Origin: Ridgeia piscesae
Lineage: Eukaryota; Annelida; Polychaeta; Sabellida; Siboglinidae
Reading direction: 5' to 3'
Assembly: GCA_025642075.2 (NCBI GenBank)
Contig: JAODUO010000621.1
Location: 124,001 to 188,000 of the forward strand
DNA length: 64,000 nt
Shown here: positions 44,301 to 55,980 of the stretch, in pieces
How positions within the stretch are numbered: the stretch's first letter is position 1
Layout of the letters: the number at the start of each line of letters is the position of its first letter
Notes under the pieces: model-generated
Told to the model about the DNA's origin: nothing
The model's input: only the letters and a program-made list of their open reading frames with translations
Database searches by the model: none
Translations under genes and position numbers: made by a program

Positions 44301-47300
44301 GTGTCGCCTGGACACGTCCAGACGATGATCCGGCGGATGTCACCGGCGCAGGTACAGCGTGACTCGAACGGCCGGATGCATGGGGTGCCCCCTGGCGGCA
44401 TGTATTCAATGTCGTCGCAGGTCGGCGGCGGTCGGCAGCCGGTGATAATGCATTCCCCACAGTCGGTGGCGTCGCCATCGCAGCCGCACCCACACCTCAC
44501 AACGACTGTTTTACAGGGCGGGAGCTACTCGGATGGTGGGAACACGTATGTGATGTCAGCGGGGCACAGCACCCCGGCCCACCTGTACACCCAGCCGCCG
44601 GCATACCTGCAGGTGGTGCATGGCACCGCCGGCCAGTCACTGTCGAACGGCACCCACGATCCGTCGTCTCGCGTCATCGGTCTGTGCGTCGACGCGCACT
44701 CGCCGCTGTCCAGCCACAGCCCTAGTCCGGCGCCAATGTCACTGCCCAGTCAGATGCTCACAGAGCAGTCGCGGGCGCAGACGCCCAAGCCAATGCCCGT
44801 GCGGGCGTGGGGTGCGGTGCAGCCACCCATCTTCATGCAACAGGTGAAGAGTCGCGAGGTGCAGAAGCCGAAACTACAGACGGCAACAGCGCCTCCGCCA
44901 GTGCTGTTGGACAGTCACACGGAACAGTACGCTCTCGACCAGCAGCAGCCGAACTATATCTCATCAGTGCATGCCCAGGTGAACCCGCCAGGTGGCGCCC
45001 CTGCAGGCTGGGGGAACGGCTACGGGCAGGCGGCGGGTGGCCAGGGGGTGCAGTTCGACATCACGCGGCGTGCGAGCACGCAGTCGGCGTACGGCGGGCT
45101 GACCTCAAGTCAGCTGCAGAGTCTTGCCGGTCAGCATGCCGGCCGCACGATACAGTTCCACGTTCAGCCACACGGGGGCAGCACACCCATGCAGCTCCGA
45201 CAGCAGGGCGTGGTGAACGCCCCGATGCAGGGCATGCCAGGCCCCTACACTCCCAACTCGACACCGCAGTCCGAGTCGCCCGTTCCGCGAACCTGGAACC
45301 AGTCCCCGATGTCCGTCATTTCAAACACGTCCACGCCGTCGTCAAACTCGGATATTCCCGACAAGCCTCCTCCGCCATATCCTGGCAGACACACGTCGTC
45401 ACAGCAGACCCGCAGTCAGCAGCAGCAACATCTACAGTTGCAGCAGCAACAGCAGATGCAGCAACAGCAGCTGCAGCAGCAGCATCAGCTGCAGCAGCTC
45501 CAGCTGCAACTGCAGCAGACTCACATGATGGAACGTGCTGCGGCGGTGGCAACAAACTGCAGCATCGCAATAAAGACAGACAAACAGTTCGACCAGGCGA
45601 GTGAGACGAGTGACGACGTCTCGGTGGCGCTGGAGCACGAAGGAAGCGGCGAGGCGACCAACGAGCATGGAAAACATATGTGCACGTCGCCGAAACCGGA
45701 GCGGCGCGCCGACGCCCGGCGCAAGGACGCCGAGCGGTGCGAGACGCAGCTGCGCGCGTTCTCGCCGCAGGCGTACAAGTTCTACATGGAACAACACGTG
45801 GAGAACGTGCTCAAGTCACATCAGCAGCGCGTGACACGACGCGTTCAACTACAGCAGGAGATGACGAAGGTGGGACTGTCGGACGACGCGCAGCAGCAGA
45901 TGCGCAAGATGCTGCAGCAGAAGGAGTCCAACTACCTGCGGCTGAAGCGGGCGAAGCTCGACAAGGACATGTTCAAGAAAATCAAACGGCTCGGCGTCGG
46001 CGCGTTCGGCGAGGTCGCGCTCGTTCGGAAGCGCGACACCGACCAGTTGTATGCGATGAAGACCCTGCGCAAGGACGATGTGCTCCAGCGCAACCAGGTG
46101 GCGCACGTGAAGGCCGAACGAGACATCCTCGCGGAGGCCGACAACGAGTGGGTGGTGAAGCTGTACTATTCGTTCCAGGATAAGGACAACCTGTACTTTG
46201 TGATGGAGTATATCCCTGGTGGAGACCTCATGAGCTTGCTCATCAAACTGGGAATTTTCGAGGAGCCTCTCGCATGCTTCTACATAGCGGAACTGGTGCT
46301 TGCCATTGAGAGCGTGCACAAGATGGGCTTCATTCATCGCGACATCAAGCCAGATAACATTCTCATTGACAAAGACGGTCACATCAAACTGACGGACTTT
46401 GGCCTGTGCACAGGATTTCGGTGGACACATAATTCAAAGTACTACCAGAAAGGTAAGCATACGTCAGGCTGCCATTGCAGAAATAATTACGCTTGTGCCG
46501 GGGTAACATGTTTATTCTTTTAAAACATGTCCAGTAAACAAACAGCAGCAGTTATTACCACTACTTCTTTGATCTTATAGACCCATTCAAACGCTATAAC
46601 TCTTTGGAGGAAAGTGGTTCACCACTCAGTTCTTTGTCAGTGTCCTGGTTTGCAACTGGTTTATGAACAGAGATGTTTGTTACTCTAATCTGAGGTCAGA
46701 TATTGCCATCTTTCTTGCATTGGCCAGTGCCATATATTTTACACTGAGAAAATGTATGATAAATTTAATAGCAATGTTTCTTTCTACTTGTTTGTGTCAT
46801 TCAACTTTGGGTTGTGAATTGTCTTAATTTGGAACTGCTTATTGTTCATTGTATATCCCTAGTGCATTGTGAATATTGCCCTACATTTGGATGCTTGCTT
46901 GCATAACCTTCACATACATGTGTGGTTCACAGAGAGGTTGGCATCTAGCTTGCTCAGCTGTACCTAACAGATTTGCGGTTTCGTAGAAAATTTGGCTCTT
47001 GCTGCGCAGCACGGTACCTGAGACCCGTAGTACCTAATAAAGGCATCCAGAGCAATGGTTTTTTTGCGGACACCACTGCATTGCTGCCAACTGGGTTAAT
47101 GATTAAGAAATGTTCACATAAGTATCACATTTGTGTTTATGTTGTTCATGTTTTAAACTTGAATACACCATTTAAAAGTTTGAAATGCGTATGATCATGA
47201 CCATTGTTATGCAACTTTACAATGGTGTCACAGTGCCATTTACCATTGGACATGAGGACAAGTAGGATTTATAAGTATGTCAAATTTCCAGTTTACCAAT

Positions 47301-50300
47301 ATGTCATTAATTTTTGTTTGCTAGTAATCTTATATTTAGATGACATGATATTACTTTAATAGTGATTAATTGTAGGTATATTTTACCCTATCTTTATTAC
47401 AAAATCACTGCTGAAACAGAAATTATGGAACAGTTTTATATTTTAAAAAATGTTTAAGTAAACTAATACTTACTACATATCAGTGTTTAATATTAATATT
47501 TCAATATGTGTTGGTAGTTGGTAAGTGGAGACTACTAGTGTAGCAATAGAGCTAACACATTTTTATTAGGGCATAGTACAACTCTGTTTTATTTCTAATG
47601 TGGCTGAAATGAGTTCAGTTAATAAATAACCTGAATACAGACTTAAAGATTGTTTACTAACGTTCCACTCCACATTATGTTTCTCTTGAAACAAACTAGT
47701 GAAATCCGTAATCGTCTTAGCAGGTAGTTTTTAAGTAAAATCTCAAGCGTCAGCATTCTCAAACATTATTATTACGAAGAAAATGTAAACAATGATGATC
47801 ATTTACCGCAGAGCTAATGACAGTGAATGATGTTTATTACATGTATTACAGTTTCTCTGCTTGAATTAATACCCAAAAAAACTGGTTTGATGTGTGACCT
47901 AGCTAAGTGCCCTGGGTCAACCATATAGCATAATTGAGGCATTTGGCATATTGCCATGTCAAAAGTATTGCAGTTGATCTTTGGTCTTTATTTTTCTTTG
48001 ACGTGGAAGCATACCTTTATGTAGTGACCTGTTCACCTATCATTTGGAATTTGTGAACAGGTAGAAATTTAACCACTCCAGGGACGGGTGGTGGACGGGT
48101 AAAAAATGAAGGGGCAGAAAAAGGCCTTCAAAAATCATAGATATTGTCAGTTATTCCTTGAAGATAGGTGTTGTAGTTTATTTCAGGTCATAAAACACCT
48201 GTCAACTGGGTTGTATGTGTACGAGTTGACAATAACATCCACATGTCCGCAAAAACAATGTGTGTCTGGCAACATTTGTATCTTGCATAAAGCCCTGTGT
48301 GGAAGTTGTTTTGACCAGTCATTTATTTTAGCCAACTACAGATAGTTGTTTAAGTCAGGCTTTATAGCTTCATAATACAGTACCATGCTTAGGATTTGAA
48401 TCTGTCTCCGGTTGTTTGATGGAGAGAGGTCATTTTATGGTGGGGAGAGGTTGTTTTATGGATAATGTTTTTTATGGACAGTGGTTGTTTGATGGAGAGA
48501 GGTCATTTTATGGTGGGGAGAAGTTGTTTTATGGATAATGTTGTTTTATGGACAATGGTTGTTTGATGGCGAGAGGTTATTTTATGGTGGGGAGAGGTTG
48601 TTTTATGGATAATGTTTTTTTATGGGGAGAGATTTGTTTATGGACAGTGGTTGTTTTATGGTCGGTAGTTGTTTGGTGGTCAGTGGTTGGTTGATGGTCA
48701 ATGGTTGTTTGATGGTCAGAAGTTGTTTGATGGACAATGGTTGTGTGATGGAGAGAGGTTCTTTTATGGACAGTGGTTGTTTGATGGAAGGAGGTTGTTT
48801 GATGGTCATATGTTTGAATGGACAGTGGGTTTTTGATGGAGAGGTTGTTTGATGGACAGTGGTTGTTTGATGGTCATAGGTTTGAGGGGTTTTCAGTAGT
48901 TGGATGGTTGGTGGTTGTTTGAGCGTCAGTGGTTGTGTTCGCAGGCAACCACATGCGCCAGGACTCGATGGACCCCAACATGAACTGGGACAAAGAGCTG
49001 CTGAAGCCTCTGGAACGACGCAAGCTGCGCCATCAACGCTGCCTCGCACACTCTCTAGTCGGCACACCCAACTACATCGCACCAGAAGTACTGCTCAGAT
49101 CAGGTACGTCAGCAAACACTGCACACTTATATAGCCTGATGGTATGTGTAATGATTGTATTGCAGTGGCTCAGGGGTAGAGCTTCGAACTCTCGACTAAG
49201 AGAACCCAGTTTCGAATCCTGTACTGCGGTGTTAAAACCGTGGGCAAATTTTTTCACTCTACAGTTCACTCAGCTGTGTAAATGAGTACCTGGCTATAGA
49301 CAGTGGTGGATATGTGTATGAGCAGCCTTCGCGCATTAATTGTAGCATATGGCTGGATGCATCCCAGAGAAGTTGAGATGGTGTCTGATAGAACAGGTCT
49401 GTCAGGGAAGTAAAGCGTGAAGCGCTTTGAATGGTCCTGAGGACTGGATACTGCACTATATAAGAACTTACCTTTTATATTGACATAGTACTTCACTCCA
49501 CTGAACTCATGCTACTTACATACAGCTGTGTCTAATAAATGTCCCGGTATGCTTATTTATTTAATGAAAAGTTAATAATGTTATTAGATTTGACCGACTT
49601 GCCACATGTATTATATTATACTATTATGCCACTAATTTTTTTATTTGGCATAAAGAGTATAGTCCAAACATCCACTCTACCCATCCACTCTTCCATTCTG
49701 CCCGTCTCTTCCATTCCACCCACCTGTTCTATTCCGTCCATCTCTACCACTGTACCCAACCACACCATACATTTGTTCCAGTCTGCCCATCCATTCTGCC
49801 CAACTGTTCCAGTCTGCCCATCCATTCTGCCCAACTGTTCCAGTCTGCCCATCCATTCCGCCCAACTGTTCCACTCTGCCCATCTGTTCTGCCCATCTGT
49901 TCCACTCCGTCCAACTACTCCACTCTGCCCAACCATTCTGCCCATTGGTTCCACTCTGCCCAACCATTCCACCCATCCGTGCCACCCTGCCCATCCACTC
50001 CGGTGATATGCTTCACTCTATTCAACTATCTGTCTGCCCTTGCTGTAAGGCAATGTCATTGTTCGTAAACAGGCAACAGTAATATTATATATTTTTCTTA
50101 TGGATTGTTAAACACTTATTGGGCAATTAAGATGTTATAATAGATAGCTTATTATACACAGCATAAGTTTGTGATAAAACAGTTGAACCTTTGAAGCACA
50201 CGTCCCTAAGCAATGGGGTGGGGTTGATATGTGCTACAGCCAGGGGCGGGTTTTTTTTGGCACAAGAAAACAGATATATTGACCAAAGTACATTCCCACA

Positions 50301-53300
50301 AATTTTAAGTGTTCATTCTCAGAACTTGCATCATTGTTATTTGTGGAACGTGGCACGTTTTATTTGTGTAAAATTGTATTTTCGTAATACAACATCACTA
50401 GTCGTGTACGATACAAAGCTATTACAACTACAAGTAGCATCTGCCATTCAGTATCTATTTAATGGGTCACACCTTGAAGTAGTTTTATTATTTGCCATGT
50501 AGTTGTGGTGTGGTGAAAAGAAGACTTGACAAGAAAAACAAGTAAAAAAAAAGCAGAAGCAGAAAGTTTTAGCAGAAACCATTATTTGTGGTGCTTCAAA
50601 ATGAAGCCAATGTGCAGAAGCCATTGAGTGCTGTCAAAGGTTGAAGGTCTTGGACTGGGTAATTAATAATTTGTACCCGATAGTTGCAGGCCCAACTTAC
50701 ACTGCTGTTGTTTTGTCTCACTGCCTGCATTCCCCATTCCATTGGTTTTATGTCGTAGCCATGGCAATGCATTGAATGACACGTTGGACAGGTGCCAGCG
50801 ACACCGTTTGACACGGCTGATTGTCATTCCTGGTTGTCACTCAAGCATGACTCTTGATCTAGGTGTGCCTGGTCCTTGTTTAGGTGCTGCCTAAGTGTTC
50901 CTGGCCCTTGTTTAGATATGCCTGGTCCTTGCCTAGGTGTGCCTAGTCCTTGCACAGGTAGGCATAGTCCTTGCCTTGTTGGCCCTGGTCCTTGCCTAGG
51001 TGTGGTTGGTCCTTGCCTATGTGTGCCTGGTCCTTGCCTGTGTGTGTTTGGTCCTTGCCTAGGTGTGCCTGGCCATTGCCTAAGTGTGTTTGCTGTACCT
51101 GATCGTTGCCTAGGTGAGCCTGGTCCTTGCCTAGGTGTGCTTGTCACTGCTTGATCCTTGCCCAGGTGTGCTTGGTCCTTGCCTACGTGAGCCTGGTCCT
51201 TGCCTAGGTGTGCTTGTCACTGCTTGATCCTTGCCCAGGTGTGCTTGGTCCTTGCCCAGGTGTGCTTGGTCCTTGCCTAGGTAAGCCTGGTCCTTGCCTA
51301 GGTGTACCTGGCCTTGCCTACATGCACCTAGCGATAGACAGTGGTGGATATTTATACTTGAGTGGTTTTACATACGATGCTAATGATCATCATAGTAGGA
51401 GTGATCCTGAAAGCTTCCCAGAAAAACTGACGTGGTGTTTGAAAGTATGAAGCATTCTGAGTAGTCCTGAGGACTGGAAACTGCAGTATGTAAAAAGATA
51501 AATAGGCCACTGTTTCCCCTGTTAGTTTGTTTAGAGATTCTGAAAAACAATTTCAGCTGGATCCTCTGTTCCATTTCTGTTTTCCACAAACCCCTTGAGA
51601 GTTGCAATCGACTTCCTTCCGTGATAATAATTCCTTTGATCTGACTTCATTGACACCAATTTCTAGTTGACCACTTTGTTAATGAATTAATATATAATGA
51701 CAACATATTTCTTTGTGCCTGGCATTTTCTAGGTGCCCCTGGTCCTTGCCTTGTAAATGGAGGAATGCTAGTCTGTTCAAATACATTTACATTGTCCATA
51801 CTCCATTTTGATCAAGACCTTGTGCACTGTTAAATCTGTTCTAAATACTCAGCCACGTTGATCCTCTGGTATGCAGCAGTGAAAGTGACACTGCCCAAAT
51901 ATATTCAGCCCCTGTTGCTCAGCTATATTCAGTCACTGCAGATTGGCTATATTCATTCGCTGTAGATCAGTTATATTAAGTTCCAGGTGATCAGCTATAT
52001 TCAGGCCACATTTCCCCAGTAATGTACTGAGCAACTAGTGGAGAGCAGTCGTTCAGTGACTACAGCATTCAACGCTCAGTCTGGAGAACTTGGCTGTGAT
52101 TCCTGTTCTGTCGTGTCACAACTTGGAAACCCTGAATTGCTCCAGTCACTCAGCTGTATGAATGAGTACATGGCTATTAGTAAATAGTTGCAAACGAGCA
52201 GCCTATGTGCATTATTGTTGAGTGGCTGAATGCTTCCCAGAGGAGTCGAGATGGTGTTCGATTAAGTAAAGTGTAAATCACTTTTGAGTAACTTGTGAAG
52301 CGTTTTGAGTAAAGTGCAAAGTGCTTTGAGCAGTGGTAACAACTGGAAACAGCACTGTATAAGAACTTACCATTACTTTTGTATCTTTACAACAGTTGTG
52401 AAGAGTTTGCCTTAGAAATGACAGGTCTAAGACTTCAAATAATTACACTGTTGCTGAATGTATACCTGGTCGTAAGGACCCTGTTAGCAGTAGTGAACAT
52501 GACCTGTGTATGTCTGTAGGCTACACATCATCCTGTGATTGGTGGAGTGTTGGGGTGATCCTCTACGAGATGTTGGTTGGTCAGCCACCATTCCTAGCGC
52601 AGCAACCTCACGAGACACAGATGAAGGTGCGTAATAATAACAACAATGCGTTACACATTTATAACGTAAACATTTACTAAGTTAAAAATTAATCTAACTG
52701 TGATCGAGTGTGTTTACATAAGAATGGTAATGTCTTCCAAAACGATGGTAAGGATCATCAAGGATTTACATCATGAGTTGGTAACTGAAAAGTTGTGCCA
52801 GATGAACTGAATGACTACAAAACAGGGGTATGCACATGTTATTGAGTATGTGATACGCAAGTCAGGCAGCTGAAATCAGTTATGGTTTCAGCCTGAACTA
52901 GCGACTCACTAAGTTTATTTCATTCACCTAGTGTTTTTACAAAAAAAGAATTCTTAAATTGGTCAATGTGGGCTGTGGGTAGTTTCTGGGTACTATGAAG
53001 CACCTATTGGTTGTTATCTGTTGTACATAGTTTCTTTTATCGACGACTGTTTCTGTTGTGTCCAGGTCATCAGCTGGGAATCAAGTTTGCGGATTCCAGA
53101 GGAAGCGAACCTCTCACCAGCCGCGGGCAACCTGATCCTGGGGCTTTGCTGTGGGCCCGAGGAACGCCTCGGCTGCTCCGGTGCACAGGAAGTGAAGGCA
53201 CATCCGTTTTTCGCAGAGATCAACTTCGCCGGTCTCCGCCAGCAGGCGGCGCTGCACATACCAAAAATCCGGCATGCAACAGACACTTCGAACTTCGATT

Positions 53301-53491
53301 CGATAAGCTACGACGAGCCGCACGATTCGGCATCGGACGATTCGTCAAAGAAGGAGCCATCCGGGGAGAACGGGAAACACCCGGAGCACGCATTCCTCGA
53401 GTTCACCTTCCGACGGTTCTTCGATGACGGCGGACATGTTGTCGCAAGCAAAATGCAGGATCCGGAGACGAACAGTCCCATCTTTGTATGA
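25930..53491 (+). CDS. LATS1: LATS/Warts serine/threonine kinase (Hippo pathway)
   Basis: Joined exons 25930-26388, 43391-43490, 44071-46452, 48945-49103, 52520-52626 and 53066-53491 give 1210 residues (human LATS1 1130). Seen in order: two LATS-conserved N-terminal helices (22-36 and 102-117), UBA domain (about 141-186), PPAY (362-365) and PPPY (620-623), polyglutamine-rich stretch (about 631-674), MOB1-binding helix [17 protein letters not shown] (from 751), and the kinase domain with GVGAFG (828-833), Lys850, HRD Asp944, DFG (962-964), activation-loop Ser1017 in [10 protein letters not shown], and hydrophobic-motif Thr1183 in [10 protein letters not shown]. In known LATS kinases MST/Hippo phosphorylates the hydrophobic motif, MOB1 binds the basic helix, PPxY binds WW proteins such as YAP/Yorkie, and LATS phosphorylates YAP to keep it cytoplasmic. 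All catalytic residues are present. A single gene, ancestral to LATS1 and LATS2, is expected in an invertebrate. Confidence 0.97.
27345..27600 (-). mobile_element. Diverged hAT-like MITE copy
   Basis: Shares ordered pieces with the better copies (ACTCATCCACCTGTCATTTG, CGACACGTCTCAACC). The ends are eroded. Confidence 0.5.
30091..30156. repeat. (CA)n microsatellite
   Basis: CA run with one TA step, in the first LATS coding intron. Confidence 0.95.
35690..35840 (-). mobile_element. Truncated hAT-like MITE copy
   Basis: Starts AGCTTTATCTAGAGACCCAT like the reverse-strand family end, then breaks off; it lies directly before a fuller copy. Confidence 0.55.
35863..36130 (-). mobile_element. hAT-like MITE, copy E
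   Basis: Ends CGTAGCTTTATGCAG and CATAAAGCCCAG are mutual inverted repeats, flanked by ACACACAC on both sides (35855-35862 and 36131-36138). Because the site is itself an AC repeat, the target duplication is suggestive only. Confidence 0.7.
36698..37148 (-). repeat. Dispersed repeat R2, copy 2
   Basis: Reverse complement of 5222-5670 with moderate divergence; see copy 1. Confidence 0.8.
38269..38379. repeat. (GAT)n trinucleotide array
   Basis: About 36 GAT units. The flanks are near-duplicates of each other (TGCCTCCTGTCTGGGTTGT and TGCCTCCTCGCTAGGTTGT). The poly-Asp frame across it is not a gene. Confidence 0.95.
39946..40252 (+). mobile_element. hAT-like MITE, copy A
   Basis: Begins CAGGGCTTTAGGCAG and ends CTACATAAAGCTATG, inverted repeats of each other. 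It is flanked by a perfect 8-base duplication ATTATTAC (39938-39945 and 40253-40260). An 8-base target site and CAGGG terminus are typical of hAT elements. About 307 bases with no coding capacity. Confidence 0.85.
43079..43382 (+). mobile_element. tRNA-derived SINE, copy c
   Basis: Head from about 43079, tail GGATTGGATACTGCGCTGTG and CTTACCAATTTTAC. The T-rich tail appears to supply the pyrimidine tract of the acceptor of LATS exon 43391. Confidence 0.8.
43391..43490 (+). CDS. LATS1: LATS coding exon 2 (UBA completion)
   Basis: Starts after TTTTTATGTTATAG and encodes [19 protein letters not shown] then EVIQKLNGY, completing the UBA domain. The donor is CAATT|GTAAGT. A SINE tail ends about 10 bases before the exon. 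Confidence 0.95.
43491..44070. other. LATS intron 2
   Basis: 580 bases; no repeat or exon recognised. Confidence 0.6.
44071..46452 (+). CDS. LATS1: LATS coding exon 3 (large)
   Basis: 2382 bases from CTTGTTTGCAG to CAGAAAG|GTAAGC. It holds both PPxY motifs, conserved blocks such as GRQPVIM (307-313) and [12 protein letters not shown], the polyglutamine stretch, the MOB-binding helix and the kinase N lobe through [12 protein letters not shown]. It is G+C- and CpG-rich, which explains the long shadow frames in other phases. Confidence 0.97.
45369..45540 (+). repeat. PPPY motif followed by CAG/polyglutamine tract
   Basis: The PPPY codons at 45369-45380 are followed within about ten codons by a Gln/Leu/His-rich stretch of roughly 45 residues, encoded mainly by CAG with some CAA and CTG. 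Confidence 0.9.
48010..48297 (-). mobile_element. hAT-like MITE, copy D
   Basis: Begins CATACCTTTATGTAG and ends GCATAAAGCCCTG, with flanking 8-base repeats CGTGGAAG (48002-48009) and TGTGGAAG (48298-48305), 7 of 8 matching. It lies in LATS intron 46453-48944. Confidence 0.8.
48422..48940 (+). repeat. Degenerate ~19-30-bp minisatellite up to LATS exon 4
   Basis: Variants of ATGGACAGTGGTTGTTTG and GAGAGGTTGTTTTATGG repeat irregularly. The last unit, GTCAGTGGTTGTGTTCGCAG, is the acceptor of exon 48945. Confidence 0.8.
48945..49103 (+). CDS. LATS1: LATS coding exon 4 (activation segment)
   Basis: Starts after GTTGTGTTCGCAG. It encodes [21 protein letters not shown] and [17 protein letters not shown], that is the characteristic NDR/LATS insert and the activation loop with phosphorylatable Ser1017. 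The donor is ATCAG|GTACGT. Confidence 0.95.
49155..49473 (+). mobile_element. tRNA-derived SINE, copy d (best preserved)
   Basis: A box TGGCTCAGGGG (49166-49176) and B box GTTTCGAATCC (49209-49219) fit the Pol III consensus. The body runs to GCACTATATAAGAACTTACC. It lies 50 bases after the donor of LATS exon 4. Confidence 0.88.
49668..50010 (+). repeat. ~31-bp minisatellite
   Basis: Unit GTCTGCCCATCCATTCTGCC plus CAACTGTTCCA, exact 31-base period at 49781, 49812 and 49843, degenerate on both sides. Intronic. Confidence 0.85.
50855..51312 (+). repeat. 21-bp minisatellite
   Basis: Unit CTTGCCTAGGTGTGCCTGGTC repeated more than 20 times with substitutions and a few longer insertions. The open frames are repeat artefacts. 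Confidence 0.9.
51326..51502 (+). mobile_element. tRNA-derived SINE, copy e (5' truncated)
   Basis: Starts in the body at GCGATAGACAGTGGTGGATA and ends ACTGGAAACTGCAGTATGTA; no Pol III head. Confidence 0.75.
52043..52380 (+). mobile_element. tRNA-derived SINE, copy f
   Basis: Diverged head, body with GGAGTCGAGATGGTGTTCGA, partly repeated GTAAAGTG...CTTTTGAGTAA, tail CACTGTATAAGAACTTACC. It ends about 140 bases before LATS exon 52520. Confidence 0.8.
52520..52626 (+). CDS. LATS1: LATS coding exon 5
   Basis: Between TGTCTGTAG and ATGAAG|GTGCGT. It encodes [20 protein letters not shown] and QPPFLAQ, the C-lobe segment around helix F. Confidence 0.95.
53066..53491 (+). CDS. LATS1: LATS terminal coding exon
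   Basis: Starts after TGTGTCCAG. It encodes the end of the kinase lobe ([10 protein letters not shown]), the AGC C-terminal extension with TDTSNFD, and hydrophobic motif [16 protein letters not shown], and ends SPIFV at TGA 53489-53491. The tail after the motif is about 20 residues, shorter than in human LATS1, but ends similarly (IFV against VYV). Confidence 0.95.
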   Translation, partial: VISWESSLRIPEEANLSPAAGNLILGLCCGPEERLGCSGAQEVKAHPFFAEINFAGLRQQAALHIPKIRHATDTSNFDSISYDEPHDSASDDSSKKEPSGENGKHPEHAFLEFTFRRFFDDGGHVVASKMQDPETNSPIFV

Positions 53492-54423
53492 CCACACTGT
53501 GTACTGGATATACAGATTCGTTCGAGCATCCAGAGAGAAAATACCGCAGAGGACAAGTTTCATATGTGACCCGAGCTCACTAACATACAAGGAGCTCTTC
53601 GGTCACTCATTTACCTCGCAAAATGGATCGTTTCTATTGGTGAAATGTGATGTTGCTAGGAGCTCTTTGTATGTGAGTGGAATTACTCTTGCATGGAGAA
53701 TCTATGACCCAGAAATTGATTGACTTTCTTAATTCGCCATGATCCATGTGATCCTCGCATGTGGGAACTTGAATGTGGACAATACTTACAGACTTACGAC
53801 TCGTCAACACAACTCAGATTGAATCCATGTGTACTGACTGTCTCTCTCTGGTGCTTCGCCAAACTGTGATACTTGAACCGTGCTTGTGTGACAATTCGGA
53901 CAAATTGCAATAATGTCCGACGTCCCATTTCTCTGGCACCAGTTGTCCCATCTTGCATTACTCAGTGGTCAGTGAGCTGCCCAGTGTCCAGTGCATACAT
54001 CACACAGATGGTACACTATGAGTGTTAGTGCAAGAAAGCTAGCTCATCTTCTGTCCCACTAAGACATTTTGCAACAGCAATGTAATTATAGTTAGAGGCT
54101 GCAAAACGAACTCTGCTCCGAAACCTACAGGCGTTACACGGCAGCGTGCATTTTCTATGTTTCGAACAATGCTTATGAAGCATTTCTGTACATAAGAAGC
54201 TGTGTAACTTGCTTTTGATATCACTGTAGGTAATCCGGTCATATCATTGAATTAGGTGCACAGCACACGTGTAAATAAGGCAACATAATGTGTCCCAGAC
54301 ATCGACACATTTCGAAGGGTTTGTGCCAAGCTGAGCAAGACTGGTTCTTTTAGGATAAGTCATTTGTAAAAAGCTTTGCGCACGATCCTAAGTAAAATGT
54401 ATATATGTCATATAGCAAATAAA
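53492..54423 (+). terminator. LATS1: LATS 3' UTR and polyadenylation signal
   Basis: The first AATAAA after the stop is at 54418-54423, implying a 3' UTR of about 0.95 kb. Another AATAAA lies near 54996. Confidence 0.6.
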
Positions 54424-55832
54424 ACTGTGAAATATTACATTTCTGATTCTGAAATATTTTCCTGAATGAGGACAGTTGCAGGGACCGAATATAGCCTGTT
54501 ATTATAAATATAGATAGGGAAAACGGTGATGTCAAAACAATGATCTGCGACAGGTGCATACTAGGGTAACACTATTATAGGGTTAGATTCATAACTATTT
54601 TGATAGTTTAAGAAAAGCATATTCTGATGACAACCAGACCCAAAGGCCAGAATTTAGTATACTGCTGCAGATGAAGACATCTCTAAAGTGTCAATGCAGC
54701 TGAGAACAAAAGATTTGTGATTACGGGGATGAAGAAGCACTTAGGGTAGATGGCTACGTGTTTGATCATTCCACAAGCAACGATCTCCAGCAGATATCAA
54801 ATGGATCACTGTCAATGATCACAAAAGGACGAATACAAGTATATGTTCACTAAGTACATAAACCATAGTAAAGTTGCAATGACAGGCTCTCTGGGCTTGT
54901 ATAAAAGAGTTTACGTAACAGAATGTTTAGTCAAATAGGCATTCCTAAAGTAATTACACATTGGTCTGACAAATCCTCGTTTTTGCCGTCCATTCAATAA
55001 AGAAATAGGATGGGGTTTATTTTCGTTAGCTGCAGGTTTCCTTGGTCTACATCCTATCTGCCCTCATTTATCATCTTTATTTTGTTTTCTATTGTTTGTT
55101 AATTAAACAAACTGGTTGGTGTCAACCCCAAGCAAATTATAATAAACATTTAATGTATCCGACAAGTTGCTATTGTTAATAAGACAATAAAATAAATAAT
55201 GGTAATATGACATAAAAATTGATTGCATACGTTACATATATTTTCCCATACCCATAATATACAATGGATTTTTTATTCTTATTTGTGTAAAAATGTATAT
55301 TGCAGAAAACATGGTATTGTTAGGAGCAAAACCAGAAACAACTGCATTCCTATATTGTTTTACCAAAAGTAAGTATTCAGCCATTCCTTTTATTTATTGT
55401 CATTCTCGGAGTAAGAAAAACAATGTAAGTCATATATATAACATATATATAATCCAGGACTGATCAGGCTTGGCCTTTGAAGCAGAGTGTCTGGATGGTT
55501 GTGGAACATACTTTCAAATTTATGTAGGCTATACCCGAAGGCAAAAGAGCTGACGCGTAGAGTGTTTTTTTCGTTTAACAAATTATAAGTTATAAGTATT
55601 TCACACTTTAATAACAGTTTCTTTGCAAAACGCCATATACCAAACGACAGATGCTGTCGGTGTTGTGTTTTACAGTGGCGACGCCCTACGAGCAAGTCTC
55701 AAGTTACTTTGGCGTGACCCTCCGATACGTTGGAGGTCGGATGCTTCGTTCTTATTCACAGAAGTAATTTTCATTACTTATCGACAGTGTATCGTTCGCT
55801 GGAGTCGCAACTTTTGCGTCAGGTCTGGCACG

Positions 55833-55980
55833 ATGGGGAAAGTGTATTCAAGTTTTATTAAAAGACCGATCCGAAACTGGAATGTCGGGAGTCGAGCACA
55901 ACGTGTGATTTCACAGGAAAAGCCGCAATCGGCCCCTCGACATAAATCGACCGAGAAAATGATACAAGAATTCACACAAG
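55833..55980 (+). CDS. NDUFAF4: NDUFAF4 exon 1
   Basis: 49 codons plus one base, from the ATG to ACACAAG|GTGTGG. The frame is open upstream to about 55623 without another ATG; an out-of-frame ATG at 55651 could start an upstream frame if transcribed. Confidence 0.85.

Noticed and set aside
44807..45604. 265-codon frame in another phase, and the 193-codon antisense frame 45849-46430
   Set aside because: Shadows of the G+C-rich LATS exon 3, which is confirmed by family motifs throughout.
53011..53427. 138-codon frame overlapping the LATS terminal exon
   Set aside because: Out of phase with the kinase reading, which has the conserved hydrophobic motif.
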